A stretch of DNA of 62,000 nt, from assembly GCA_009760855.2 (NCBI GenBank), contig WPIO01000011.1, positions 5,707,501 to 5,769,500 of the forward strand. The letters are read 5' to 3'. Below, piece by piece: positions 44,730 through 57,400 of the stretch (within the stretch, counting starts at the first letter, position 1; the number at the start of each line of letters is the position of its first letter). The notes under the pieces were generated by a model. It had not been told where the DNA came from, searched no databases, and saw nothing but the letters and a program-made list of their open reading frames with translations. The stretch comes from Cristatella mucedo (lineage: Eukaryota > Bryozoa > Phylactolaemata > Cristatellidae). Position numbers and translations under genes: made by a program.

Positions 44730-44865
44730 GGTAGCATGCTCAATGACAGCAAGCATAACATGGTCAATGTGACATTCACAGAGTAAGCATGCAAGTATGG
44801 TTAGTGATAGCATATACAGTGTCAGCAATAGTAAGCACATAAAAGCTGAATAACATGGATAACAT
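44730..44865 (-). mobile_element. LINE-B 3' UTR fragment, antisense
   Basis: GCAAGCATAACATGGTCAATG, TAAGCATGCAAGTATGGTTAG and CAGTGTCAGCAATAGTAAGC match the antisense 3' UTR block. It shares the (TTA/TAA) microsatellite with the sense copy on its left, giving a tail-to-tail pair, but it lacks the stem-loop. Confidence 0.65.
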
Positions 44866-45074
44866 AGCTGCGTTGCACCAAAGGTGAGCCTGCCTTGCTA
44901 GGCTGCGTTAATGGTGAGCCAGTAGAGCAATAGCTGAGCAGGGACACACTATTACACTGGGCTTACTTAACTGGCTGTGCTACGACATACCAGCAGTCAT
45001 GTATGGATAAGTATCATGTATCCAAAAGAGAATTCTGTCCAGAAATGAGATGGCCATTTTTGTAAATGTGATGA

Positions 45075-46315
45075 CTGGGGCTTGAACCTGGCAGGAGTTC
45101 ATGCTGCAAGTCAAGATTCTGGTGCCATTACCTTTTTTGGAACATTAGAGAGCACGTACTTATTTGTTGCCAGATCAACACTGAGGTGAGAAGAACTGAA
45201 GAAAGTCTTTGCCATCACTGTCAAACGTGACTCTGCAACAAGGTGGAGTACAAGATTGGATGCTGTGAAACTTATCAATGATGGACTGGACAGCATTGTA
45301 GCTTTTTTAGAGCAACTGTCTAAGGACAAAAGTGGTGCACTTAAAACAGAAAGTGAAGCTGGCAGTTTCCTATATTATATTTTGAACTTAAACTTTTCCG
45401 CTCTGTTGATATTTTAGTACCAAATCTTAAGGAGGATTGACTGCATTCAGAAAAGACTGCAGGATCCAAAGACGAGCTTCAAATGAATTATAATTATATA
45501 AGGATACCTCTTGTGACCTGCACTCTATTGAGGTTGTCATCAAGACTTCGAGAAGACCGGTGCCAAGAATCACTACTAGATACCGAAAGTAGATGTGAAT
45601 TGTGAGAAGTATCATTTGTACGAAGAATTCGCCGAAGAGCACTGATTTCTGGAGAACTCTAAAAAGACGTTAGTCTCACTACAGACGAGATTTCAAGAAC
45701 AATGAAGGACAGAATAGACTGTCTCCGACAAGTGATCATAACTAGGTTTACCCGGCTCACAGATCTTGATGCCAAATTAAGTTTCTTTTATGAATTTGAG
45801 AAGCTTTTGGAGGCAATTGACCTGACCGAACTCAGCCAGTAGTGTCTATATCGTGGATGCTTCTATTGTTCAGGTGTTGATGGAACAGAGATTTACAACG
45901 AAATATGTGACTGCAAAAAGATTCGCCTTCTTCTCACTATAGCTGTACCAGATGCCAGTTGTGAACGTTCCTTTAGCAAGCTGGAGATGATCTTATCTGA
46001 GAGTATCGATGGGGAGAGATCGACTCTCTGATTTCCCCTGTTTTAAGCATAGAGAAATAAACGCTTGGCAATATTGACTTTCAAACTGTAATAGACCAGG
46101 TTGCCACTTTCAACACCACAAAGTTAAAGCTGTGACAGCTACCTATGTACTTTTACTACAGTTAATATTTGTACTACAGTTAATAAACAGTTATCAACTA
46201 GATATGCCGCCTGGCATGTGATTTTTGCATTTCTGTAGTGGAGCTATTTTGCAGCAATCGTTGGTAAGAAGAGGGGGCGCCGCTTGTTTGTAGCTTTAAC
46301 CCCGGGCGCCGAAAC
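45075..46315 (+). pseudogene. hAT-type (ZMYM1-like) transposase relic
   Basis: The remnant frames carry GLNLAGVHAA, ITFFGTLESTYLFVA, KRDSATRWSTRLDAVKLIND (hAT ribonuclease-H-like core region), RLQDPKTSF and near the end LLTIAVPDASCERSFSKLE and LSIEK (the hAT C-terminal dimerisation block), followed by NIDFQTVIDQVATFN. These match the order in domesticated and transposon-borne ZMYM1-like proteins of animals. Several stops and frameshifts (for example after FSALLIF and after TELSQ) and the missing N-terminal zinc fingers show it is dead. GAGGGGGCGCCGCTTG and CCCCGGGCGCCGAAACG near 46270-46310 resemble terminal sequence of such elements. It is surrounded by LINE pieces, so it is an old element copy and not a host gene. 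Confidence 0.75.
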
Positions 46316-47389
46316 GTCTCTCACTTTTCCTCTGTGCTCAGCAGTAAGCCAAGCCTTCACATCATCTTATTCGACTGCTGCAGTATTTGTTTGCATGATG
46401 CAGGGAAATCGTATGAGGTGTCAAATTATTTTAGCGTTGCACTTACAATTTGTCTGAACAATATCCTATGTTCACGAAACTCCAATGCCGACCTAAGTGC
46501 CAGCTGACCTCACGGTTAGCCCAGTCTTGCTGGTTTGAGCCCTTCCAACTGTCTGGCGAGCACTCCATAGCCCGACATCGCTCGTGACGTGCTCAAATCA
46601 TACCTTCTGTCTCTTTGGGTCTTTGACATTTTCATGAGAGTTTAATGTACGCGACGTGTCTGTTAAGTTTCGGCAGTGTGGCACTGAGTGGCTTCCTTAG
46701 TTGACTGTTTTTCTCCATTTTGTCTGCGATAGTATTCTATTTATTTATTCTCCTTCTTTTCTGCGCTAGGCATGCTTATAATTTGCTTGATTTGCTTCTT
46801 TTTGTTTTCAATTCATTGCTCTGAAAGCACCAACCAATAATATTGATTGGCGGACACCACAGCCCTGTTAGGGAGATTATATTTTTCGATCGCTTACGAA
46901 AGGCAGCACAGAACGACATCTAGCGGTCGCGCTCACTACGGCAGCTTTCCCCATATGCCAATGCAGCCCAGTCCCAGCCGAAGCTGAAAAGCGCAAGAAG
47001 CACTCAACGCCGATCCAGGCGACAACAATGAATGGGTCGTAATGCAGTAAGCTCAAGCTGCTGGAATGCCATGGCCACGCTTTGGAGGGACCTTTTTAAG
47101 TTTATAGTCTTGTGAAAATCAGGCTTTTCTAATAATACGTCTATTATATAAGTATAAGTATAGTAAGTACTATAAGTAGCAATGCAAAATAAGCACAATA
47201 TCTCTCCGTGTTCCACCTTTTTCGTCGCTAACCTTTGCTGTCCCGCAATGTACCTACTATAAATACATCACGAAGAACTTCCAGCACAGATGACGTTAGC
47301 GACTTACAGAATAGCAAACCAAGACATGCTAAGACATAATAGCACTAAGGCATTACACCAGTAAGGCCACGTATTTCCAATGATATATA
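46316..47389. other. Intergenic spacer
   Basis: No gene or repeat recognised. Confidence 0.4.
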
Positions 47390-47530
47390 TTATAAATAAT
47401 TCATTAGTATATCGCCCTAAGAAAACTTATTCTCTATTCGCGAACTTCATATATGCCACGGGGCTCGAGACCACGACCTCAGCCAGATCTTGGTCGGGTC
47501 CAGCACCTTAACCACTGGGCCAAACAATGA
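47390..47530 (-). mobile_element. SINE-1 copy, antisense
   Basis: On the minus strand: CAGTGGTTAAGGTGCTGG (box A matches TGGTTAAGGTG), CTCGAGCCCCG region (box B), CATATATGAAGTTCGCGAAT and AGAGAATAAGTTTTCTTAGG (decayed LINE-B-type hairpin), ending ACTAATGAATTATTTATAAT. The distal side is again TA-rich. Confidence 0.75.
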
Positions 47531-47589
47531 CGAGATTTTCACATTGCTAGTCCCAAAAGCCATTTTGTGTGATGTAACTGCTTGTTCTT

Positions 47590-48051
47590 GTATCTCCATC
47601 AGTAACTCCACAAAGTCATAAAGACCATGTGGGTGTTACGCAGGAGAGTTTTGTATAGCGCACTCACAGCCTAAGCGGCTTTCGGCACGCATTCGGTACT
47701 CAACAGACTTCGTCTCACGCAACAAAGAGAAAGTGGGAAGCATAGCAGAGTCAGGAGAGCAGTTGAGGTAGTGAGTAGCATAGAAGTAGCAGTTCAGGAC
47801 CGCTGAAAAAGATGCGCCATAGTCGGCAGTTGGAGAGTAGATGTCGTTGCGTAAGAATTGTGGAAGCGAGTTCCACTGTCTAGGACCTGCAGAGCTAAAG
47901 CTTCTGTCGCCAACTGTCTTTAAGCAGAGGAATGGGACAGCTAATTTATTGTCCACACAGGACCTGAGGGCGCGAACAGGCTGAAACTGATGCAGCAGTT
48001 CAGCTAGGTACGAAGGAGCCAAGCCGTGGCGGGCCTTGTGGGTCAGCATAA
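47590..48051 (-). mobile_element. LINE-A 3' end, antisense, nearly intact
   Basis: The minus-strand open frame (48049-47636) covers the same C-terminal stretch as 4360-4700 and 57.4-57.8 kb ([49 protein letters not shown], stop), with only scattered differences. The hairpin and GATGGAGATACAAG follow, but the ATTAC repeats are missing or replaced. The 5' truncation is near the TLTHKARHG block. Confidence 0.92.
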
Positions 48052-48779
48052 CTGCTGATTACTGGTCCGGGGAAACCTTGCTGGTGACTCAATCTCGTAT
48101 ATGAGATGCCTGGATATTTTTTCAAATATTGAACCTGTACATTAATGCATACTCATTTTCGATGTGTGTCCACTCGCATCACAGTCAATCAGATAGAGGG
48201 CCCTACTGCTAATGCCGGTCAGGGTCTATTTTATGTTTTTGTAAGTCATTTGCATTAGAATTCTCGTGTGCAATTATGTAAAATGTATGTAACTCTTGAG
48301 ACAGAAGTATCCATAATATGCATTCTTGTTGCAACTTGGCGTCGTGGAATTTTAGTGCAGCAAGCAGATTTCAGTTCGCTGTTGGAGGTCACTTGATAAG
48401 TCGACCCTGCATAGGTCATCGGCATAGTGACTCCCTCAAAGAATATCATATAATTTTATATTTTAAATCCAAAATAATATAGTTTGTGTACCGAATCTAA
48501 ATATGAGCTTTGTATTGCATATTTTTGTGGGGGGAAAGTGGGTCATATCTACAAATTGTAGGGCAGCCGGTTGGACTGGGCCGTTGAGAACGCACGTGCC
48601 TAACAGTGTGAAAATTTTGCCGACAGACGCGGAACTCCATTGACCGTTTTGCGTATTGGACATGACAGCTTTGCGAAGCTTATTTTTTATATGACGAGTG
48701 GATAGCATTTTAACACCGTAGTGAAAACCGGTCTTTATCCCCCGGATTCCACCATCTGCAGCATGTCAAGAATCTCATT
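48052..48779. other. Intergenic spacer
   Basis: No gene or repeat recognised. Confidence 0.4.
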
Positions 48780-49540
48780 TATGGTTACTTAGCGTATTCA
48801 ACTATGTCTACGGGTGGTGCGGGAGGGTCAATCGGCCGACATGAGGCAAATATCCATTAAGTGCATAGGCGAGGCTCGCCCGTCACGTAAATCTGCGCCA
48901 GCCGGGCCTCAGGCTCTGGAGTCTAGAGCCTAGACACCACTCCCCCTCCATGCACCACGTGCTAGCTTATCTAAACGCAGCAAAGTGACAAGGTCAGCCA
49001 ATAGCGAGCGAGCTCCGCGTCCGGCTGCCTCCAGCCTCAGACGATAGCAGCGACCTCGAGCCTGAGCTAACTCTCTTATCAGACGTACCTGCACTTGGAC
49101 TGCAAAGGAACGAGCTTCAGAAGGTTGTACTCATTGCTCTTTTACTATACGCTTGCCCGGCTGCGCGAACATACCTGCGTTTGTTCGTACGTACGCTGTT
49201 GCTGCGAGGCCTGGCGGGAGGAAGGTGACTTTGAAGCTGGTAAGAGGGACGAGCAATAGCACGAACAATCGGCAAGCATATGTTGTGAGCGTTAGTGTGC
49301 GCATATTGCTAAACAGAAAACGGCGTAAAACACTCGGAACACAACCAAACTCAAGAACGTTTAATCATCAACTTTAGTTTCGCAGACATTAGCGCTACCC
49401 GGAGCTTCCTGTCGTCTGCGGCCCCCGAACGCTGCGCTTCGATTGGCTAGTCAAGGTCGGGAAGACCCTCCAGCCTAGTACCGGCAGGCGACCACGTTTA
49501 GGCTCGGCGCTGTCGTAGGCTGGGGTATGCATCATCACAT
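48780..49540. promoter_or_regulatory. CpG-rich stretch with CCAAT-like boxes
   Basis: The base composition shifts to GC- and CpG-rich compared with the flanks. CAGCCAATAGCG (near 48995) and GATTGGCTAG (near 49440) are CCAAT boxes in opposite orientations. No start of a recognisable gene follows on either strand. It may be an unannotated promoter/CpG island or the edge of an old element. This is inferred from composition only. Confidence 0.25.
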
Positions 49541-50411
49541 CACGATATCAACACATACACTCTGTCGGTGGCTTGCTGGTACAAGAAGTGGAGATTACTT
49601 GTGTCAAGCTAGTATAACTAGCGTTGAATTTTAATTGGCCGAGATTTGGAATCCAGCTTTTTGTAGCTATTGCATTCGGTTACTGCGAAGTGTCTAGTTC
49701 GGTAGCTCGATAGGAAGTGGCGATAGAAAGCAAGACATATTGAGTATTTGCGAGACTCGGGCTAAAAGATGATTAACCAAAATCTGAAGCTCACCGGTTA
49801 CAGCGATCAAGCCCAAACACGTATTGCGGGGAAAGGAGATGAACATATCCACTATAGTTGGTCTTTTAAAGAAGAAAACCTGTTTGGACTCATTTATGCG
49901 AAGTGCCCGAGCATCGCTTGATCTGTTGCCGTTCCAACGTCTATACATAGTGTGGTTTATATTTCTCTGTACATGATTGAGAACGCTGGCACACTTCCTG
50001 TGCAGGCAGACTGGTAGTGCCCTAAACCACCCCAGGGTCTAACAGCTATTGGCTGTGGCCAAGGGACAGGCCGGTGCCCAGCTGTGGTCTGGCGGCTGTG
50101 GTTTATCCACAGGCCGGATGTCCTCCCGTCAACTCACGGGATGAGTTGTGGCTGGGAGGGGATGAGTTGTGGCTGGGAGGGAGTGAGCAAAGAGGGAACG
50201 CCAACCTGAGAGAGAAGAGTTGTGTCTGGAGGAGCACTGCAGGCTCACGCGAGAATATACGTTCCTGCGAACCAGCTTCGGTTTTCTGCCTGCTTCCACG
50301 TACGTACTCAGTCGGAAGAGCATTGTTTAATCTACATATAGACTAACGGAGTACCTTTAGTGATGAGTGAATATGCAGCACTAATTTGCTGAGGACTAAT
50401 TTCGAGCTTTT
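49541..50411. other. Intergenic spacer
   Basis: Contains a 21-bp tandem pair at 50140-50181; otherwise no gene or repeat is recognised. Confidence 0.4.
50140..50181 (+). repeat. 21-bp tandem duplication
   Basis: Two exact copies of a 21-base unit starting GATGAGTTGTGGCTGGGAGG lie at 50140-50160 and 50161-50181. Read in frame they give a repeated DELWLGG. Confidence 0.95.
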
Positions 50412-50512
50412 AATTTGATAGTTTCCTTTGCAGCAAATGGAAAGCGCTAGAGATTTGAGTTCTCTGTGGGCACTTTATCAAGTGTGTTATTATTATTATT
50501 AGTATTAATGTA
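50412..50512 (+). mobile_element. LINE-B solo 3' tail
   Basis: GATAGTTTCCTTTGCAGCAA, GGAAAGCGCTAGAGATTTGA, GTTCTCTGTGGGCACTTTAT and a CAAGTGTGTTATTATTATTA tail. Confidence 0.8.
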
Positions 50513-50861
50513 GTTAGTAGAAATTCCTAGCTTGTAACTACTTTTCTCGATGGCTTTGTGAAGTTTAGACGGAGAGTTATCACAAGAATGACAACAGTTT
50601 TTAAAATGGACTGTTAAAATCTGTCGAAAAATGTTGATAACTAAATTTTAAAGCTGTTGCAGTGCCTTCAAGCAGAATGCTAGGGCTTCCGCAGGTACTG
50701 TCGCTGGAGATAATCACTAATCGCTTCAGAGAATGATTGTATGTCTCTTTGATACATAAAAGTACATGAGTTAGTCCCTTCTGTTATGAGCACTATCATG
50801 CAACTCCCAGTCGTGCTACCTGCTGGATGATTTATTAGGTGCTGTACCTACCGTTTAGTCG

Positions 50862-51237
50862 TAATGAAACGACTTGCTGGCCTACCGGCATGTGCGATCA
50901 GGTGCTTACAGCTACCAGTCAAGCAACGAATCGACTTCAAGGTTTTGCCACTAACTTTTAGGTCCCATCATTCTTTGGCTTCAGCCTATCTATCAGATCT
51001 ACTACCCCACCAGGCCAAGCATCGTACCACCCGTTTTTCGGAATCCAACTGTTTACCAATAACTCGTACACACTCATAATCCATTTGAGACCGAGCATTT
51101 AGTTCGCATGGTCCCAAAGCCTTGAACTCACTCCCGACTTTCGTCACAACATACTCTGGCTAGATCATATTTAAAAAGAACTTGAAACACCTATTTAGGA
51201 TAGCATTTAGTGGGTCCCTACGATTCTTCCTTTATGT
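50862..51237 (+). mobile_element. LINE-B C-terminal fragment with deletion
   Basis: LAGLPACAIRCLQL is joined directly to PVKQRIDFKVLPLTFRS, skipping about 80 bases present at 13.3-13.4 kb. The sequence runs to ACACCTATTTAGGATAGC and the end of the coding region. A LINE-A fragment is attached without the LINE-B 3' UTR. Confidence 0.8.
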
Positions 51238-51425
51238 AATTCTTATGCAACGGCATCCACTCTCTTGTTGCCGACAATGACTTATTCTTTTCAGTGGTCC
51301 TGAGCTGCTGCTTGCATGCTACTCACTACCTCAACTGCTCTCCTGACACTGCTATGCTTCCCACTTTCTCTTTGTAGCCTGATAAGGTCTGTCGGCTACC
51401 GTATGCATACCATGCAATATAGCCA
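51238..51425 (+). mobile_element. LINE-A C-terminal fragment
   Basis: TTCTTATGCAACGGCATCCA, ACTACCTCAACTGCTCTCCT and CCCACTTTCTCTTTGTAGCC match the LINE-A region before the stop. The 3' hairpin and tail are missing. Confidence 0.78.
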
Positions 51426-51698
51426 GGCACAACATGTGCCTAAAGTGGTCGTTTAACCCAGACCCATGTCATGCCCTGGTTGATCTACTTGTTAATGGAT
51501 TTGGTTGCTAGGCATAAGCCTTTCAGAGAACTTCCACCCACCACCTGGATGTCCCAACCACTACTAGGTCAGTCGTCCCACATGTACCAGTCTGGATCTA
51601 AGCACACAAAAGGCATCTAATTCTCTCGGCGATTGGTTAAGGGGTGTGTAGTTGCTTATCTTTGAATGGTTGCATTGACTGATCCAAAGCTGCACGTA
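51426..51698. other. Intergenic spacer
   Basis: No gene or repeat recognised. Confidence 0.4.
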
Positions 51699-51870
51699 AT
51701 AGTACGATAAAGCACCCTCAGAGAACTCAAATCTCTTTCTAGGCACTTTACATTTGCTGCAAAGGAATCACGATCGAATGGTTAGTGGTATCATGCTTGA
51801 TAAACAACCAGAATAACAAGGTTAGGGGTGACATGTACAGGGTCTGCATGCAAGTCTAGTTAGTCGCAGG
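51699..51870 (-). mobile_element. LINE-B 3' UTR-only copy, antisense
   Basis: ATAGTACGATAAAGCACCCTC, AGAGAACTCAAATCTCTTTC, TAGGCACTTTACATTTGC and GGTTAGGGGTGACATGTACA. Only the 3' UTR and stem-loop are present. Confidence 0.8.
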
Positions 51871-52733
51871 ACAATAAAGTTATCAGACAAGGAATCGGAG
51901 GTCTCTGCACATGCTGCAAGTGTACTCACCTAACCTTACCTAATGTTTAGTGGGTGGTAATATGGGAATGCTTAAGGCTGTTAACATATGCTAAGCAGCC
52001 GTCCAGTTGGGCTTAAATGCCACCTAGCGAGAGAAAGGCGGGCCAAGCTGACACCTGAAAAACGTGCTCTAGAATCACTTCATTTTCAAGTTAGCCATGT
52101 GAGACCTAGCATCTATCAACATAGTTTTTGATTAATCGCCTGCCCATTATAGTGACGTGAAGGCTTCTTGGCAATGGGTGAACGTTTTGCAAGGTTAACT
52201 TTACTCCTCTTGGTTTCTTATCCCAGGATGGCTGTCCTATTAGTAGCCACTCCTGCTGCCTCTAGAAAAAGCTAAACGACCATGTAAATATTGAATAGGA
52301 TACCTGACCACTGTCTAGTTAGTAGCAATGCTGCAGGTCTCAGAGGCCACTGAATTCGGATTGAGAAGTAAGGAACCTACTTTCAAGGCCCTTGGTAAAT
52401 CGCATGCTGTGAATTCTTCTAAGAAATCCATCAGGGTTTGGTCCCCAGAAGTTTGATTAACGGCCATTATCAGGACGTTGTTGAATCCCTCCCAAATTCC
52501 TGAATAAGTAGCCATTGACAGGGAGGTTTATGGTCACTAATTACGTATGCTCCTCGTGGTATAAGCCTCGCCTACTTCCAGGAGCAGTAAGAACTGCCTG
52601 GTCAGGCAAGCTGCACCTATGTTGCTGGCCACAGCCAATAGATCAGGCATGCTGACAGTAATCTATTGCAGACTCTGACGATCAGTCATCATCAGCTGAT
52701 CGCTTCATCTCCTCTAGCTCTTCCGGCTGAAGT
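51871..52733. other. 5' flank of gene 2
   Basis: No repeat is recognised. The promoter and 5' UTR of gene 2 should lie here. A pyrimidine-rich stretch (CTTCATCTCCTCTAGCTCTT) lies just before the start codon, but I see no clear TATA box. Confidence 0.35.
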
Positions 52734-52898
52734 ATGAATTCGTCCAAGGTGGACGGTGACAAGGTGCTGCACCTTCGTTCAGTCCTTATTACTGGTGCAA
52801 ATCGAGGCCTTGGACTGGAGTTCGTAAAACAGCTACTGAATCTGCCTCAGCCACCGAATTTTATTGGTTGTACCTGTCGACAGCTTTCACAGGCTCAG
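52734..52898 (+). CDS. sni: Gene 2 exon 1
   Basis: 165 bases, 55 codons, beginning [16 protein letters not shown] and ending QLSQAQ; donor CAG|GTAAGA. Contains [19 protein letters not shown]. Most differences from gene 1 exon 1 lie after PQPP. The reading frame continuing past the donor (to 52982) is intron. Confidence 0.93.
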
Positions 52899-54416
52899 GT
52901 AAGAGTGCCATTTTTGAGAATGACTGAATTTGGAAAATTTGTTATTATTACTACTACTAATAATAATGGGTCGTTTGAATAATCAGAACTTAATCTCTAT
53001 CGCCGTGCTCTTCAAGTCGCTGCAAGAGAATCAATATATATGGGTTAGTAACGCACGGTATCAAGCATAGAAAAGCGAACCGGTATCGCTATTCTTTCAG
53101 CATGCTAACGAAAACATAAGACATTCATGGCCTCCAGTTAGTAAGATCTCTCGCTAGTTGTAGTCTCTGAATAATGCTCAACTAAACGTAAACAAACCAC
53201 AGTGTAACAAAAGGCTGGCAAGCTCCCCGTGGTGAAGGGAAAGCTGACCCTAGCGGACGAGTCTTCGTCCGAGTTATTTTTTAGAGTGGTGACCGCAGCC
53301 GGATAGGAGTTACAGACTTTCGGTGCATAGAACCTGAAGGATCGAGCACCAAAAGACCTCAATTTAGTTTGAGGTGTAGCGATATTTCTAGAGTCTAAGA
53401 AGCTGGTGGTGTGTGAGCACATTGGAGGATAAGAGGTCGAAGAGGGAGTAACAGGCATGTAGCCTTTCAGGAGGTGGCCCTAGATAGGCGATCGATGCAC
53501 TTTGCATCTGTATGCCTAGTGCGTTTGTGGCGAGTTTAACTAGCTTCGCTCCTAAAACATTTCTAAGGAAATCTTGTGGTCGTTAAGGCTACCTTTATAG
53601 CAAGACAATAACTGCCCAGTCTTCATTCTATCAGATGTGTATGAAGTGTTGTCTGCATTATAAGGCAGCTAGTCCGTGATCGAGACAAAGCTTGCTTTTA
53701 TTGTCGGAAGAAAACACCCAGCTGCAACAATGAAAGCAATCTGGGGTCTGTCAAGTGTTGGTCATTTGAGGTCATGGACACCACATAAATAAGTATTGGA
53801 TTTGAAAAACGCAATCTGCCTGCTCGGATTGGACTATGGCTGCTATCGATTGTTCCACCTGTGCTGGTCTAGGTGTGGTAAGTAGTCGACATATTGTCAA
53901 GATGGTTCTGCATCAGACAAGAGTCTTGAGTTTAAGGTAGGGCATTTCATGCAGGCTCGATGTTCGTAGTGAGTGTTTGAGATGTAGGACTTATGGCCTC
54001 ATCTTATTGTGATAACTGGTGAGTGAGAGCTGATAGTGAAGGTTAAGAAGCTGCCCCAGCTCTCAAGTAGATTGGATATTTGAACGGATGTTTGCTACAC
54101 TATGATGCTTAGCACCTGCAAAACCAGTGTGAAAAGTCCACAGCTCACATGACATGGCATCTGCATTTTGAAGAGAAGCTGTAAAATTCAGATCCTAGCT
54201 TTTTACATAGTATTAATATAGCATTTGATGTAGCGCCATCAGAGAACTCAATCTCTTTCAAGGTACTGTACATTTGCTACAAATGGTGCCGTAGTAGACA
54301 TGCCAGGTCTTTTCAGCACACAAATAAGGCAGTCGTAGTTACCAGTTTATACTCTTTCTCTCGCTCCATCCTCTCTCTCTCTATTTCTTTCTCTCCCCCT
54401 CTGTCTCTCCCTCTGT

Positions 54417-54481
<65 letters not shown>

Positions 54482-57400
54482 CGTGCGTGCGTGTGTGTGG
54501 CAGTATCTGTCTATTTGCTTTTTTCTGTCTAAACTCCTATTTCGAGTGTTGTTTTCTTCATCCATTTGCCAATGCACCCTGCCAAATTTCTCTTTTACAA
54601 AACCTTACGGTTAATTTCAAAATTCAAAGTGACCGGAAGTGTGCCAGAAACTCGCCTTATCTTCCTATTTATTCGCTACACAACTATCTTCTTTACTGCT
54701 CCCAGGTTGGCACTTACCTACTGATCCTTGTGATGGTCTAGCTGGTGGCTTCTCTAGCTATTTTGTCAACAAGATAGACCAAATCAGGGAGTCCATCTCT
54801 CGGGTGGCAGCAACCCCCTGGAGTTATGTTACTCAATTCCATGCAGCACCTGAATGTCTTCATTCCAGGAGGTCACTAATGACCTCGTTCTGAAACTCAT
54901 ATCTTAATCAAAGAAGACAACTAGTCTTCCAGACCCTATTCATACTGTCCTGCTACTATGATTCATAGATCTGCTTCGGCCATGCACAGCAAACATCATA
55001 AATATGTAATTAGCCTCGTAGCACCTTCTAAAAAGGTTTTAGTCAGGCCAGTACTCAAGGAAACAACACTACACCATGAGAACTAGAGAAACTTCTTCTG
55101 GTCTCCTTTCTACTGTTCCTATCGAAGACACTGGAACGAGTCGAGACAGACCAGTTGAGCTCATGCTATGTTGAAACTTCAGACGTTGCAATAAAGTTCC
55201 AGTCTGGTTTTAAAGCTAATCCCTTCACATAATTACCATTGGTTCGGGTGTATAGCGACCTACTTAGGAATGCAGACTTAATATAAATTCTCTCTGCTTG
55301 TTCTGCTTGATCTTTCGGCAGCTTTTGACACTATCGATCAACGAGTCCTTCTTGAGCTTCTTTCATCTCTCCTAGGCAACGTTGGTACTGCACTGCAATG
55401 GTTCAGGTCATGTTTAAGTGGAAGACTCTAGGGTATTGATGTCAATGGACACAGATCATCCGAAGAACCTCCAAAGTATGAGGCAACTCAGGGGTCTGTG
55501 CCTGGTCTAGTTCTTTTCACCGTTTATACTCTCCCACTTGGCGATGCGATTACCAGGCACTGCCTAGGCTTTCACTTCTATGCAGATGACACTCAGTTGT
55601 ACCTTTGCTTTGATCCCTCCCTGCCCTCCAGCATGTCGAATTCTCTCAACTCCCTTTCTTCATGTGTTGATGACATCCGCACAAGGATGGCAGCAAACTT
55701 TCTTAAATTGACTGATGTTTAAACTAACTTACTAGTAATGGCTAAACCAAGTGCGATTCTGGAATCAGAAACGTTAATGCTTACAACGGGCTTTTCCAGC
55801 ATATCTCCTGTTAAATCTGCATGAACTCTAGTTTCCTGTTCTAGAGTGACCTTTAACTAGACGACCACATCAGCTTGGCAGTCTAGTCTGCCTACTTTCA
55901 GCTACCTAACAGTGCTAAAATGGGGGCTTGTTTAGACAGGGATGCTGCATCTAAATTAGTTCGTGCATTTGTGGCATCTGGTCTTGACTTCTGTAACTCA
56001 CTGCTAGCTAGTCCACCAGCCTGTTCAATCAGGCGCTTGCAGCTTATGCAAGATTTTACAGATAGGCTTGGCTGTCGTGAGCTTTGAAGTTGCCACATCT
56101 CGCCACTTCTTGCCTACCTGTACTGGCTCCCACTCAAGCAACGCATCGACTTGAAGGTTTTGTCACTAACTTTTATGTACCTTTATTCTTTGGCCCCACC
56201 CTACCTATCAAATCTACTCCTCCCCCAGGCTAAAAGTCGGACCACTCGCTTTTGGAGTCAAATCTTTTATCCGTACCTCTTTAAATTTATAAATCCTTTG
56301 GAGACCGTGCCTTCAGTTTGTATGCTCCTACAGTTTGGAACTCACTTGCGGCTTGTATCACTACGTCTGCCAACTTTACCACATTTAAAAAGAACTAAAA
56401 ATGCATTTATTTATCACAGTAATGAGTGGTCCTAAGTGAGCTTATGAGTGCTGACACTGCATGTTTCCACTAACTTTATTTTGCATGTGGATTCTGCCCA
56501 TATCTCCCTAAACATGTTATGCTTGCTGTCATTGAACATGCTACCACTAACTATTCGATCGTGTTTCTTTTGCAGCAACTGTAAAGTGCCTAGAAAGAGA
56601 TTAAGTTCTCTGAGGGTGCTATATCAAACGTATTAGTATCATTATTATTACTCGTTTGCCCCAGGGTTGACATGTGTCGAGATGTCTCGTATGAGTCCCA
56701 GACAGTGCTTATAATGCAGGTGGAAGGTTGTGTCAATTGTTGAAGGAGATCTGAAGCTTATTATGATACTGGTCGACCTATAGTATTGTGGTATTTTGGT
56801 GCTATATCGGTCAGACTCTTGTTGTAGGGCTGTCTTACATTTGCTCAAGTTTTAGCCATACCTTTCATTTGCTGCCAGCTATGTATACTTGTGGAATGAT
56901 TTTTTTTTATGATTTATGGTGCTCAACTGTCACCATGGATTGCCTGCCAAACAGCATATTTTTATTTGCAGAGTTTAGACAGTCGAAATGTATTCCGTAA
57001 TTGTTCTGCAACAGCAAATACTCTCCTGCTGCCAATTGTGGTGCATTATTTCCTGCTTTCCTGAGCTGCTGCTACATCTAAGCTACTTGCTTCCTCTACT
57101 GCCTTCCTAACTCAGCTATACTTCTCAGTGTCTACGTGTTGCGTGAGATGAAGTCTGTTGGCAACCTTCTGTGTACTGAAAGATGCCAGGGCTTTGAGTG
57201 TGCAATAAAAAAACTCATAATGCTTATGCATAATGCAAGTGCATAATACTCTCTTAGTCCTTGTGGCTTTGGGATGCTGCAGACAGATATAAACATATGC
57301 ATGCTTTAATAAATCCCTGCCTTCCAGCATGTCAAACTCTTTACTCATTTGCTGCATGTATCGCTGACAATTGCACTTGGATGGCAACGAACGTATACAG

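Noticed and set aside
50140-50181. CRISPR-like array
   Set aside because: Two adjacent 21-bp units without spacers in eukaryotic DNA; this is a simple tandem duplication.
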